Positions 1-8,397 of a DNA stretch of 64,000 bases are shown one piece after another. A program made the position numbers and the translations under genes. Source of the DNA: Peribacillus simplex NBRC 15720 = DSM 1321 (GTDB lineage Bacteria > Bacillota > Bacilli > Bacillales > DSM-1321); contig NZ_CP017704.1 in assembly GCF_002243645.1 (NCBI RefSeq), positions 496,001 through 560,000 on the forward strand, in the 5' to 3' direction. Each line of letters begins with the position of its first letter. Position 1 is the first letter of the stretch. Under the pieces are notes generated by a model. The model did not search any database. It worked only from the letters and a program-made list of their open reading frames with translations, and had not been told where the DNA came from.

Positions 1-1036
1 CCATCGTTTCAGTCGCTGCATGGTCTTGATTCGCTATCCCACGAATACCTGTGAAATTTCCTGTTCTTTGCAAATCACGATCTTGTCCATACTCGTTTTC
101 AAGATTGATTTGTTTTTTGAAATCTTCATCCAGTTTTAATCCCCGACGATCATGTTGAGCTTGTACATCAATCACCCGGTCATGCGCAAACTGCACATCC
201 CATGACCATGTACTGTAGTCATCCCGTGGAATAAAAGCATGCCACATTCCGTCTTCACCCCCAAACCTCGGTGGAAATGTATAAAATGGGAATATATAAT
301 GGATCTCCATGAAAGCATTTTCTTTTTCAGTCCCGATTCCTACGGCTATACACCGCTTCCCATAATTCGTATCCTCTACTGCTTGTTTTACTGGTGGGTT
401 TTTTACAAGCGGATGATCTGGATCTATTCCTAAATCACTGCTTAAAATACCTTCTTCTACTTCTTGTGTACCATGTGCTTTATGTAAGAATGCAGCATGT
501 ACATAATCCAAGTCATTTTCCATTACTTGTGCATAGTTACATTCTTGCCAAACTCGCTCTACCAATTTGTTTTCTTCTGGTAGCCCCATCCAATAAAATT
601 CAGGAAATGGTGGTTGCTTTTCCGGCGGACCCATATATGTCCATACAATTCCGCTTACTTCCTTAGTAGGGTAGTTGTTCAACTTGATCGATTGTCTGAA
701 TTTTCCGTCTTTTTCTTCAGAAGGAATTTCCATACATTCTCCATCCGTATCAAATTTCCATCCGTGATACATACACCGGATGCCGCATCCTTCATTAATT
801 CCAAAATAAAGAGAAGTACCACGGTGTGGACACCGTTCATCGATCAAACCTACTTTTCCTTCTGTATCACGAAAGGCAATCAAATCTTCACCAAGCAACT
901 TTACCCTTTGAGGTTTACCATCACTTTTTAATTCGTTAGACTTTAGAGCAGGAATCCAGTATCTGCGAAATAATTGTCCCATCGGTGTTTCAGGGTTTGT
1001 TTGAGTAAGTAATTGATTATCCTCTTTTGTTAACAT
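1..1036 (-). CDS. Rieske non-heme iron oxygenase, alpha subunit (3' end cut by window edge)
   Basis: Read by hand because the gene runs off the left edge. The start ATG follows a purine-rich GGGGGA. The N-terminal Rieske [2Fe-2S] domain is clear: CPHRG (Cys69-x-His71) and CMYHGW (Cys88-x2-His91). Further on, a D-x2-H-x4-H arrangement in NDLDYVHAAFLHKAH fits the mononuclear iron facial triad. This pattern is that of ring-hydroxylating or O-demethylating oxygenase alpha subunits (phthalate dioxygenase/vanillate demethylase type), which use electrons from a separate reductase. No reductase gene is visible. The gene is a separate unit from the CoA-transferase operon because a terminator lies between them, but it points the same way and probably belongs to the same catabolic island. 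Substrate is unknown. Confidence 0.88.
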   Translation of the reverse strand, partial: MLTKEDNQLLTQTNPETPMGQLFRRYWIPALKSNELKSDGKPQRVKLLGEDLIAFRDTEGKVGLIDERCPHRGTSLYFGINEGCGIRCMYHGWKFDTDGECMEIPSEEKDGKFRQSIKLNNYPTKEVSGIVWTYMGPPEKQPPFPEFYWMGLPEENKLVERVWQECNYAQVMENDLDYVHAAFLHKAHGTQEVEEGILSSDLGIDPDHPLVKNPPVKQAVEDTNYGKRCIAVGIGTEKENAFMEIHYIFPFYTFPPRFGGEDGMWHAFIPRDDYSTWSWDVQFAHDRVIDVQAQHDRRGLKLDEDFKKQINLENEYGQDRDLQRTGNFTGIRGIANQDHAATETM

Positions 1037-1587
1037 GTTAATTCCCCCTATATAATTAAATGCTTTACAAAATAGTAATTGAAACAATATTCAAAAAATT
1101 AATTCATAAATACATCATAGGTTAACTATTAAAATCATACAATTTAGATTTAGGTCGGAAAATATTAATTTTTCGGCCTAATCGTACAGTTAAAATTCCC
1201 TGTTACTGAAAATAAGAAAGCGAATTTTACAGAAATTCAAATCAGCAATAGATTTTCTATATTTCATAAGATACAAAGCAGTTAGCTATCGACCTTACCT
1301 TTCACAAAGTTACTAAAATGAATTAAAAGTATTCTTATAAGTTGATAAAATCTTTACACAATAAAAAAACCTGTTGTAGATAGACTTGTTTTGTTCCCTA
1401 AACAAACAAGTCTTCTACACAGGAATTCTTACAACCACATGGAAGAGGACGATAAAAGAAAAATAATCAATCCAACCATAAGTATGAACATCTATCAGCA
1501 ATGGCTTAGAACAAAACGCTTGAAAAAATATTATTAAATGATGTAAGTATTATCGATGGTTGGACTACTTCTAAATATTAATTTATA
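1037..1587. other. Intergenic region between oxygenase and CoA-transferase genes
   Basis: AT-rich 550 bp. It holds the intrinsic terminator of the CoA-transferase operon (listed separately) and must hold the promoter of the oxygenase gene, though I see no convincing -35/-10 pair. The part at 1430-1560 has no open frame with a ribosome binding site that I trust. Confidence 0.5.
1363..1422 (-). terminator. Intrinsic terminator of the CoA-transferase operon
   Basis: On the minus strand a long hairpin (CCTGTGTAGA...TCTACAACAGG with an inner ACTTGTTT/AAACAAGT stem) is followed by a run of seven T. It lies about 165 bp after the stop of the downstream CoA-transferase gene. Confidence 0.8.
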
Positions 1588-2841
1588 TCACTTTAGAATT
1601 CCACGTTCATTGATTCTTATCTTACCAATTGCAGCCGATGAAGCTTCATTGGCTATATACTTCTCAAATTCATTGTTATGCTCACCTAGCAATGGAGGCC
1701 TTTGGGATATTTTCCAAGGAGTTTTATTAAAAATATAAGGAGCTCCTGGGTAAGTAAAGGACTCATTTAATTCCGGGTGTCGAACATTAACAAAAGTATT
1801 CCGATCTTCAACCAAGTGTTCGTCTTCCAACATATCTTCAGGTGCACGAACGGGTGCCCATGGAAGGCTGATGCTTTGCGCATAATGGAATATATATTCT
1901 GAATCATGCTCTAAGCAAAAACGTTCTAACACTTCACATACATATTCCATATGTGTAGCGCGAAAATGATCATCCACATATCTCTCGTCTTCCAATTCCC
2001 CTTCCATTCCCTTTGATTTAAGCCAGGTCACCAAGTCTCGCCAACGCCCGGAACTTAAATACGTATTCAAACAAAGAATGTAACGACCGTCTTTACATCT
2101 GAAATTCCAGCGGCTTGACCTGTTTGGCAGGGCATGTCGTCCAGTTTGACGGTTAACATGTGCTTTTTGATATTCCCAGTACGGAATGGACATTTCTGTT
2201 GAAACCGTAACACAGTCATGAACCGAAATATCTATATACTGCCCGCCCCCGTCTGCTATATCTCGATAAAATAAGGCACTAATAACTCCCATAGCAGCAA
2301 AATATCCCGATAAGTGAGCGGATTGACCTCCTGTCGGGGCAATTGGCGGCGCATCTTTCACATCGTCATAGCCAGTTACAGCCATAATTCCACCTAGAGC
2401 AAGCTGGATCAAATCACTAGATTCATACTGACTCCAAGGCCCGGATTGTCCAAAAGGGGTTATCGAACAATAAATCAAACCTGGGTGTAACTTAGAGAGA
2501 TTCTCAAAATCAAGGCCCCATTCTTTCATCTGTCCGGGCTTGTAATCCTCCAGAACAACATCAAATTCGGACACTATATGGGAAAAACGCTGCTTATCAA
2601 CTTCAGTTTGCAGATCAAGTGTTACTGATTTTTTAGAAGTGTTATAATGCCAGAAGTATAAACTTTTATTCACGTCAGGCTCATCTTGATAAAATGGGCC
2701 AACATTGCGTGATTGAACGCCTTTCGAAGGTTCTACCTTAATAACTTCCGCTCCCATATCCGCCAGTAATTTTCCGGCATACTGAGTCAATTGGTCACCG
2801 ATTTCCAATACTTTAATTCCATCTAAAGCTCCCTGAATCAT
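1588..2841 (-). CDS. CaiB/BaiF (class III) CoA-transferase, copy 2
   Basis: Class III CoA-transferases move CoA between organic acids through an Asp-bound mixed anhydride. The N-terminus (LDGIKVLEIGDQLTQYAGKL, LADMGAEVIKVEP) is the classical family opening, followed by GLIYCSITPFGQSGPW and GGQYIDISVHD. The 417-aa length is normal. I place the start at the internal ATG before IQGALDG because GAAAGGAGTG sits just upstream; the longer open frame would run into the upstream gene. The next gene upstream is a diverged paralogue ending 16 bp away, so the two may form a heteromer as BbsE/BbsF do in anaerobic toluene degradation. The true acid substrate cannot be read from sequence. Confidence 0.9.
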   Translation of the reverse strand: MIQGALDGIKVLEIGDQLTQYAGKLLADMGAEVIKVEPSKGVQSRNVGPFYQDEPDVNKSLYFWHYNTSKKSVTLDLQTEVDKQRFSHIVSEFDVVLEDYKPGQMKEWGLDFENLSKLHPGLIYCSITPFGQSGPWSQYESSDLIQLALGGIMAVTGYDDVKDAPPIAPTGGQSAHLSGYFAAMGVISALFYRDIADGGGQYIDISVHDCVTVSTEMSIPYWEYQKAHVNRQTGRHALPNRSSRWNFRCKDGRYILCLNTYLSSGRWRDLVTWLKSKGMEGELEDERYVDDHFRATHMEYVCEVLERFCLEHDSEYIFHYAQSISLPWAPVRAPEDMLEDEHLVEDRNTFVNVRHPELNESFTYPGAPYIFNKTPWKISQRPPLLGEHNNEFEKYIANEASSAAIGKIRINERGILK

Positions 2842-2857
2842 TTTGTTATCACTCCTT

Positions 2858-4186
2858 TCACCATAATGGGCGGATAGCCTTAATCTCATCCTTCGGCATA
2901 TCTTCAGGCCATAAAACTCCTTCATTTGTCAATCGCTCGATTTCGTCTTGACTGTAGCCTAAAATCGTTCCAAACACATAAGTATTATCTTCTCCCATTA
3001 GAGGTCCTGATTTTTTGAGATAGGGCTGCGTTTTAGACATTTTAATAGGAATGCCTTCAAAGGATCGTATGCCAAGTAATGAATGCTGAAGGTTTTCAAA
3101 CAATCCTCGTGATCTCAGCTGAGGATCATTTACCATAAGATCCTCATTCATCTGCACGGCTCCACATACGATTCTATGGCTCTGTAGCAGTTCCATCACT
3201 TCATATTTGTCACGCTCAATCGTATATGACTCAATATTTTTATCTAATTCATCTTGATGGGCCAACCGTCCCTCAAACGTGTTAAATTTGTCATAATTTG
3301 TCCATATAGGATTTCCAATTGCTTGTTTGAAAGCATTCCATTCGTCATCAGTGAAAATAGCAATCGTACACCAGTCATTCTGACCACCACCCGCACAGCG
3401 ATAGCTGTTATGTGGACATCCTATTTGTCCTCTGTAGCTGTTTTCCGGTGTTGCTTTGGAGACTATCGAACGATTCCCTGGTGGAAATCCTGGTCTCTTG
3501 GATGATCGTTTATTCACTGTATAATCCAGGAGATTTGCTCCGGTTAGGTGCATCGCAGTTTCAACCTGTGAAATATCGATATATTGCCCTTTCCCCGTAC
3601 GTTTTTTGTGATAGAGCGCAGTCATTACAGCATAAGCACCGGTATAGCCTGCTACCACATCTAAAATGGAATATCCCCAACCCGAAGGATGAGTATCCGG
3701 AAGTCCAGAAGTATAGGTCATCCCAGATAAGGCTGCGGCGGTCGGACCCCATGTTCCGTACTTTTTATTTCGACCGCTATGACCTAAACCAGATATACTC
3801 TTATAAATGATTCCTGGAGAAATCTTTTCTAAAGTCTCGTAATCAAGTCCCCATTTTTCAAAAACACCTGCGCTGAAGTTCTCTGTTACTACATCTGATT
3901 TTTTCAACAATTCATGAATTAGTTCCATGCCACGTTCTGATTTTACATTTAACGTTATCCCTCTTTTTCCAGCGCTTAAATTGTTAAAAAAAGCACCATT
4001 ATCGAGTCCCGGTTCATCCTCCTTAGCGTACATGGAAAAACGCATAGCATCGGGGGTCTTCGGCCATTCAACTTTAATAACCTCCGCTCCAAAGGAAGCT
4101 AAAATTCTGGTCGTGGTCGCACCGGAGACACTCCATGTGAAATCTAAAACGCGAATTCCTTTTAGAACTTCTGCCTGGTTCGTCAT
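2858..4186 (-). CDS. CaiB/BaiF (class III) CoA-transferase, copy 1
   Basis: A 442-aa member of the same family as its downstream neighbour: LKGIRVLDFTWSVSGATTTR, FGAEVIKVEWP, GIIYKSISGLGHSG and GKGQYIDISQVE are the recurrent blocks. It lies 7 bp after the DUF35 gene and 16 bp before the second transferase, with a good GAAAGGGG site, so it is clearly part of one operon. A tandem of two unlike class III transferases suggests either a heterodimer or activation of two different acids with CoA. Residues around the transferred-CoA Asp (DNGAFFNNLSAGKRG region) look intact in layout. Substrate unknown. Confidence 0.9.
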   Translation of the reverse strand: MTNQAEVLKGIRVLDFTWSVSGATTTRILASFGAEVIKVEWPKTPDAMRFSMYAKEDEPGLDNGAFFNNLSAGKRGITLNVKSERGMELIHELLKKSDVVTENFSAGVFEKWGLDYETLEKISPGIIYKSISGLGHSGRNKKYGTWGPTAAALSGMTYTSGLPDTHPSGWGYSILDVVAGYTGAYAVMTALYHKKRTGKGQYIDISQVETAMHLTGANLLDYTVNKRSSKRPGFPPGNRSIVSKATPENSYRGQIGCPHNSYRCAGGGQNDWCTIAIFTDDEWNAFKQAIGNPIWTNYDKFNTFEGRLAHQDELDKNIESYTIERDKYEVMELLQSHRIVCGAVQMNEDLMVNDPQLRSRGLFENLQHSLLGIRSFEGIPIKMSKTQPYLKKSGPLMGEDNTYVFGTILGYSQDEIERLTNEGVLWPEDMPKDEIKAIRPLW

Positions 4187-4193
4187 AAATTTC

Positions 4194-4643
4194 TTAACCC
4201 CTTTCAGACGGTTTCCAATTCACCAAAGTAATTTCATCATTTACTATTTCAAAAGCAACTTCCATTCTCATCCCGCAGTGCACCTTTGTAGGATCCATAC
4301 CTACCGTATTGCCTAGCATTCTAATTCCTTCTCCTAAATCAACCACTACTAGTGCGTATGGTACTTTATCCTTGTAGTAAGGGAAAAAGCCTCTATAAAC
4401 GATATTGTAAGTATAAATTTCTCCTATACCTTTAATCGGTACCCATTCTAGTTCGGCACCAGGGGCATAAGGTGAAACAAATCTTGGAGGCCAAACTTTC
4501 TTTTTTGTTTCTGTGCATTCTTGAACAATTAGTTTTCCAGATCGCGCCGCTTCCCAAAATGGTGAAAACAAATCCCATTCCCTGTCCCAATGGTCTATAT
4601 TACGATTAGGTAACGGACGAAAAAGAATATCTAAATTTTCCAT
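4194..4643 (-). CDS. DUF35 OB-fold protein, partner of the thiolase-fold gene
   Basis: 149 aa from the ATG that follows AAGAGAG; the open frame extends further 5' but that part overlaps the upstream gene. DUF35 proteins have an N-terminal rubredoxin-like zinc ribbon and an OB fold and act as acyl-CoA-binding partners of SCP2-type thiolases or aldolases. The order fits: FWEAARSGKLIVQEC, then PRFVSPY, then the OB-fold stretch GIGEIYTYNIVYRG and VDLGEGIRMLGNTV. Only one Cys remains where the ribbon normally has two CxxC pairs, so zinc binding here is probably lost. The gene sits between the thiolase-fold gene and the CoA-transferases, as expected for an obligate complex. Confidence 0.85.
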   Translation of the reverse strand: MENLDILFRPLPNRNIDHWDREWDLFSPFWEAARSGKLIVQECTETKKKVWPPRFVSPYAPGAELEWVPIKGIGEIYTYNIVYRGFFPYYKDKVPYALVVVDLGEGIRMLGNTVGMDPTKVHCGMRMEVAFEIVNDEITLVNWKPSERG

Positions 4644-4680
4644 TTTAACAACTCTCTTTCTTAAGGGTTTATTTAAAGAG

Positions 4681-5859
4681 TTAATTGTGCAGAATAGCAA
4701 TTGAACCATCGCTAAGATCCCCATAACCTGTGACAATACCAATCTTTGCATCATCAACCTGAGCTTCTCCAGCTTCTCCTCTTAATTGATAAACTGCTTC
4801 AACAACATGATTTATTCCAACAATGTGTGCTTGGGAAAGCAGCCCACCATGTGTATTGATAGGCAATTGTCCCCCAAGACTAATCCGGCCATTTTTAGTA
4901 AATTCCGGCGCTTCACCCCGAGCACAAAAGCCCATTTCTTCAAGTTGCCTAAGGACAATAAAAGTGAAGCAATCATAAATTTCTGCAAAATCAATTTCTT
5001 CATGTCGCACTCCAGCCATGTCAAATGCACGTGGTGCAGCATGGGTAATCCCCATATCTAAAATGTCAGGACGCGTAGGCATATCATCTGGATAAGTCGG
5101 ATGACCTTCAGCGATTCCGCCTATATAAACAGGTTTTTTAAAACGATATGCATTTTTCTTAGAGGTGACAATTACAGCGCCTGCACCATCCACTTCTAGT
5201 GAGCAGTCTAATAGCCGAAAAGGAGAAACAAGCATAGGAGAGTTTTGGTAATCCTCTGATGTCATTGGGCGTCCTCTCATATATGCTTTTTTATTCAACT
5301 GAGCATGTTCCCTACAAGTCATAGCTACAATCTGCATGCCAACTGGATCAGGATTATATTCATGAAACCATCTATTTGCATGAAGTGAAAAATATTGCAA
5401 TGGAACCATTAAGCCGTATGGATATTCTAAGTTATCACGATACTCGGAGTTAGGCATAAATTCATTATTTAAATCTAGAATACTGGGATCCCCCGCACCC
5501 AGTCGTGGACCTGAATAGCCTTTTTGTCCTGTAGCAACAAGCACATAATCTGCGATTCCTGCATCCACTGCTAATGCTGCAGTCTGAATGGCTGCGATGG
5601 AACTGGCCCCTCCCATTTCATGACGTCCGGTGAATTTAAGTTCTTTCATTCCTAATCCATGAACAAACTCCTCATGACGAACATTATATTTCCAGGGAGA
5701 AATTACACCGTCTATCTCAGAAGGATCAATCCCAGCGTCTCTACAAGCATTAAGAGAAGCTTCAATACAAAGATGTGCTAATGCCTTGGATGTGCCTCTT
5801 ACATAATCTGTTTCCCCAACACCCACGATACATGCTCTATCACTTAAAGACCGTTCCAT
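4681..5859 (-). CDS. SCP2/Ltp2-type thiolase-fold protein lacking the nucleophilic Cys (likely aldolase or atypical thiolase)
   Basis: 392 aa. I choose the second ATG, because a perfect GGAGGTAA lies 9 bp before it and overlaps the first ATG. The fold is that of lipid-transfer/acetyl-CoA acetyltransferases: ACIVGVGETDYVRG at the start, DYVLVATGQKG, DFAEIYDCFTFI and NTHGGLLSQAH near the end. Where thiolases have the acyl-accepting Cys (AxCASG), this protein reads EMGGASSIAA, and the C-terminal CxG is GYGDLSDG. In steroid side-chain degradation, Cys-less Ltp2 proteins paired with DUF35 partners work as retro-aldolases on hydroxyacyl-CoA. That is my preferred reading, inferred from residues and context. 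First gene of the operon; divergent from the sensor-regulator. Confidence 0.8.
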   Translation of the reverse strand: MERSLSDRACIVGVGETDYVRGTSKALAHLCIEASLNACRDAGIDPSEIDGVISPWKYNVRHEEFVHGLGMKELKFTGRHEMGGASSIAAIQTAALAVDAGIADYVLVATGQKGYSGPRLGAGDPSILDLNNEFMPNSEYRDNLEYPYGLMVPLQYFSLHANRWFHEYNPDPVGMQIVAMTCREHAQLNKKAYMRGRPMTSEDYQNSPMLVSPFRLLDCSLEVDGAGAVIVTSKKNAYRFKKPVYIGGIAEGHPTYPDDMPTRPDILDMGITHAAPRAFDMAGVRHEEIDFAEIYDCFTFIVLRQLEEMGFCARGEAPEFTKNGRISLGGQLPINTHGGLLSQAHIVGINHVVEAVYQLRGEAGEAQVDDAKIGIVTGYGDLSDGSIAILHN

Positions 5860-6236
5860 TTCTCTTACCTCCATTTTCTCTCCATAGCTGTCATTTTGTC
5901 GCTATGGCTAATTAAAGACAATTAACTTGAAACATGCTTTATTAATTATTTAAAACTAGAAAACTTAGTATCTAGCTGCATATTACAGGTAGAAACTAGA
6001 TCCTCTATGTTTTTAACAGTTCACCAGCTTGTTATTAATTATTAAAAACAAAATGCTACATTGTACTAACAAAATCTGATATCTTAATATTAAGTATAAT
6101 CTGAATATTAAATATATTAAACGACATAATGAGTAGGAAAATAGGTATAATATTGTATTATTCTGTAGTTAAAATAAAAATCAATAAATAATTATGGTAG
6201 TACATAAGTAAAAATGCTATTAATAGGAGGCTGATT
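5860..6236. promoter_or_regulatory. Divergent promoter region, catabolic operon / sensor-regulator
   Basis: 377 bp of very AT-rich DNA between head-to-head genes. On the plus strand a TATAAT at 6146-6151 could be the -10 of the regulator gene, with a poor -35. Several AATATTAA-like blocks lie at 6080-6120 and may be operator material, but no clean palindrome stands out. The regulator presumably acts here on both directions. Confidence 0.45.
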
Positions 6237-8180
6237 ATGGCAGTTAAAGCAAATAATATAACCTTGGGCGATTTATTTAGGATCGATGCCGAAATGGATA
6301 ACTTTCTTCAGTCTCAACGAATGTTTATTTCTAGTGCAGATGCTTGGGGGACCTTAATTAAGGATTTGACTTTGACTCTTGGAATCGAACGGGCAAAGCG
6401 CTTTTTATTACGCTACGGGTATCAATGCGGTAGACATGAAGCTGAAGTATTAAAAGATATGTTTGAGTGGGAAAATAAAAAGGAATGGGTTCTAGCAGGA
6501 GTCACCATGCATAACCTTTCTGGACGTACATCATCTGTTCCAACAAAGGCGAAAATAGATACCGAAACTGGAGAATTCGACGTTGAAGGTTTTTGGTATA
6601 ATTCCTATGAAGCAAAACAATACTTACAACATTTCCCTTTTCACTCTGAACCTGTCTGCTACTTTTTGGAAGGTTATGCAAGTGGCTACTGCAGTACATC
6701 TTTTGGAAGAAAAGTAGTCTTTAAAGAAATAGAGTGTATCGGAAAAGGTGATAAACATTGCCATTTCGTAGGAAAAACTTTGGAATTATGGGGTGACGAA
6801 ATTTCTATCGATTCTGTTGATTATGCCCGAGAGGATATTGGTGATGAACTTGATTGGGCCTACAAGCGGATTGAAAGTCAAAGTGAAATTTTAAAGCGAG
6901 GGAATATCTTAAGTAACCAATTGACACAAATAGTTCTACAAGGAAAAGGTCTTGGCGAAATAGCCCAAACCCTCGGAAAAAGCCTTCAATGCGGAATAGT
7001 AATTTCCAATCAGTATTTTGAGACGATTACGGAGTATGGACAAGTATTCAACTATTCTTTAAAAAATATCATTGACAACAAAGAAAAACTTCGTGCATCC
7101 GACCAAAAAAAAATGGAAGAAATGATTAATAAACAAGCAACAATTCAACTAAATACCCTAGAAGAACAAGAATTCTTCAAATTCCCATTAATCACTCCAA
7201 TTGTCGTCCAGAATAATATATACGGATATATTTCAATAATAAAAAATTCAAAGGAAATAGAAGAACTCGAGCCTTCTTTTATTGAAAGAGCCGCAAATAT
7301 TTGCGCTCTTCATTTACTAAATGAAAAAACGGTCATAGAAACTGAACACCGTATGAAAGGTGAAATGCTTAACGAAATATTACTCCAGCCAAATCTAGAT
7401 TCAAGTATTGCAAAACGACTATCTTATTTAGGCTACTATCTTAATAAACCTCATTTTGTGTTTATATTTCGATTACAAAACCAAAATCTTCTCTTTAAGA
7501 ATGATAAATTATTAACTAAAGAAAAAGATCTAATCGCTAATATTCTAAGGAAACATTCAGAATATGAGGAGCAAAAAATTTTGGTTTCAAATTACTTTGG
7601 ACAAATACAAGCGCTAATACCCGAGGATATATTAGTATCTCGTAAGATTAGTGCACAACAATACGGCGAAGCAATAATGGAAGAAGTAAAGCGAATTATT
7701 CCCACTTCTCAACTATTAATTGGTATAAGTAACCTTTGCTTAGATATCAATAATTTCCACCATGGATTTAAACAAGCGAAAAAAGCATTAGAAATTGCAC
7801 AAATCACAAATCAGCAACAACGGGTTATCTTATTTTCGGAACTAGGTCCTATTTCTATTTTATTAGATGCACGAAATCCAGAGGAATTAGAAAGTTATGC
7901 CGATAAGGTTTTAGGGCCTATGTATGATTATGATGTTCGGAAATCTACAGAACTATTAAAAACTTTATATTTCTATTTAGATAACGAATGTAATTTACAT
8001 AAAACTGCTCGTTATATGAACTTATCGATTGGTGGAATGCGTTACCGCCTGTTAAATATATCAGAACGATTTAACATTGATATGATGAATTCTAGTACTC
8101 GGCGCGAAGTACAATTAGCCTTAGATATATACCTCGCATTTGGTAAACTACCCTTTATGCAAATACAAGATAAAATTTGA
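6237..8180 (+). CDS. XylR_N/V4R sensor fused to PucR-type helix-turn-helix: ligand-responsive regulator
   Basis: 647 aa with AGGAGG before the ATG. Residues about 14-95 look like the XylR N-terminal activator domain (MDNFLQSQRMFISSADAWGT; RFLLRYGYQCGRHEA), and 125-185 like a V4R domain (FLEGYASGYCSTSFG, ECIGKGDKHCHFVGK with His/Cys suited to metal binding). A middle GAF-like region leads to a C-terminal PucR/CdaR HTH (NLHKTARYMNLSIGGMRYRL). In Proteobacteria XylR/DmpR use the same sensor on a sigma-54 AAA+ engine; here the engine is replaced by a PucR output, so sigma-54 is not needed. Divergent placement makes the thiolase-fold/CoA-transferase operon its likely target, and the sensor type suggests an aromatic or other hydrophobic inducer. 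Confidence 0.85.
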   Translation: MAVKANNITLGDLFRIDAEMDNFLQSQRMFISSADAWGTLIKDLTLTLGIERAKRFLLRYGYQCGRHEAEVLKDMFEWENKKEWVLAGVTMHNLSGRTSSVPTKAKIDTETGEFDVEGFWYNSYEAKQYLQHFPFHSEPVCYFLEGYASGYCSTSFGRKVVFKEIECIGKGDKHCHFVGKTLELWGDEISIDSVDYAREDIGDELDWAYKRIESQSEILKRGNILSNQLTQIVLQGKGLGEIAQTLGKSLQCGIVISNQYFETITEYGQVFNYSLKNIIDNKEKLRASDQKKMEEMINKQATIQLNTLEEQEFFKFPLITPIVVQNNIYGYISIIKNSKEIEELEPSFIERAANICALHLLNEKTVIETEHRMKGEMLNEILLQPNLDSSIAKRLSYLGYYLNKPHFVFIFRLQNQNLLFKNDKLLTKEKDLIANILRKHSEYEEQKILVSNYFGQIQALIPEDILVSRKISAQQYGEAIMEEVKRIIPTSQLLIGISNLCLDINNFHHGFKQAKKALEIAQITNQQQRVILFSELGPISILLDARNPEELESYADKVLGPMYDYDVRKSTELLKTLYFYLDNECNLHKTARYMNLSIGGMRYRLLNISERFNIDMMNSSTRREVQLALDIYLAFGKLPFMQIQDKI

Positions 8181-8288
8181 GATATATTATTGTATAGATT
8201 GTTTCAATCTTCTATTTTACCTTTACCCAATGATAGTTAGTAAAGGTTCTAATGTTTTTTGTTTTGATGTTCCCTAATATAAAAAATT

Positions 8289-8327
8289 AATAAGAGAGGA
8301 CATTTTTTGAAAATGTCCTCTCTTATT
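8289..8327. terminator. Bidirectional terminator between regulator and MFS genes
   Basis: Perfect 17-bp stem AATAAGAGAGGACATTT with a 5-nt loop, flanked by A-rich and T-rich sides, between convergent genes. Confidence 0.85.
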
Positions 8328-8397
8328 TTGGCAGAATCCTAATATGGTATATATAATAATTGGTAATTATTAATATTCCATTCCTGAAAGAATTTCT

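Noticed and set aside
5327..5341. TGGCATGCAGATTGT resembling a sigma-54 promoter
   Set aside because: TTGT replaces TTGC, and it lies inside the thiolase-fold coding sequence.
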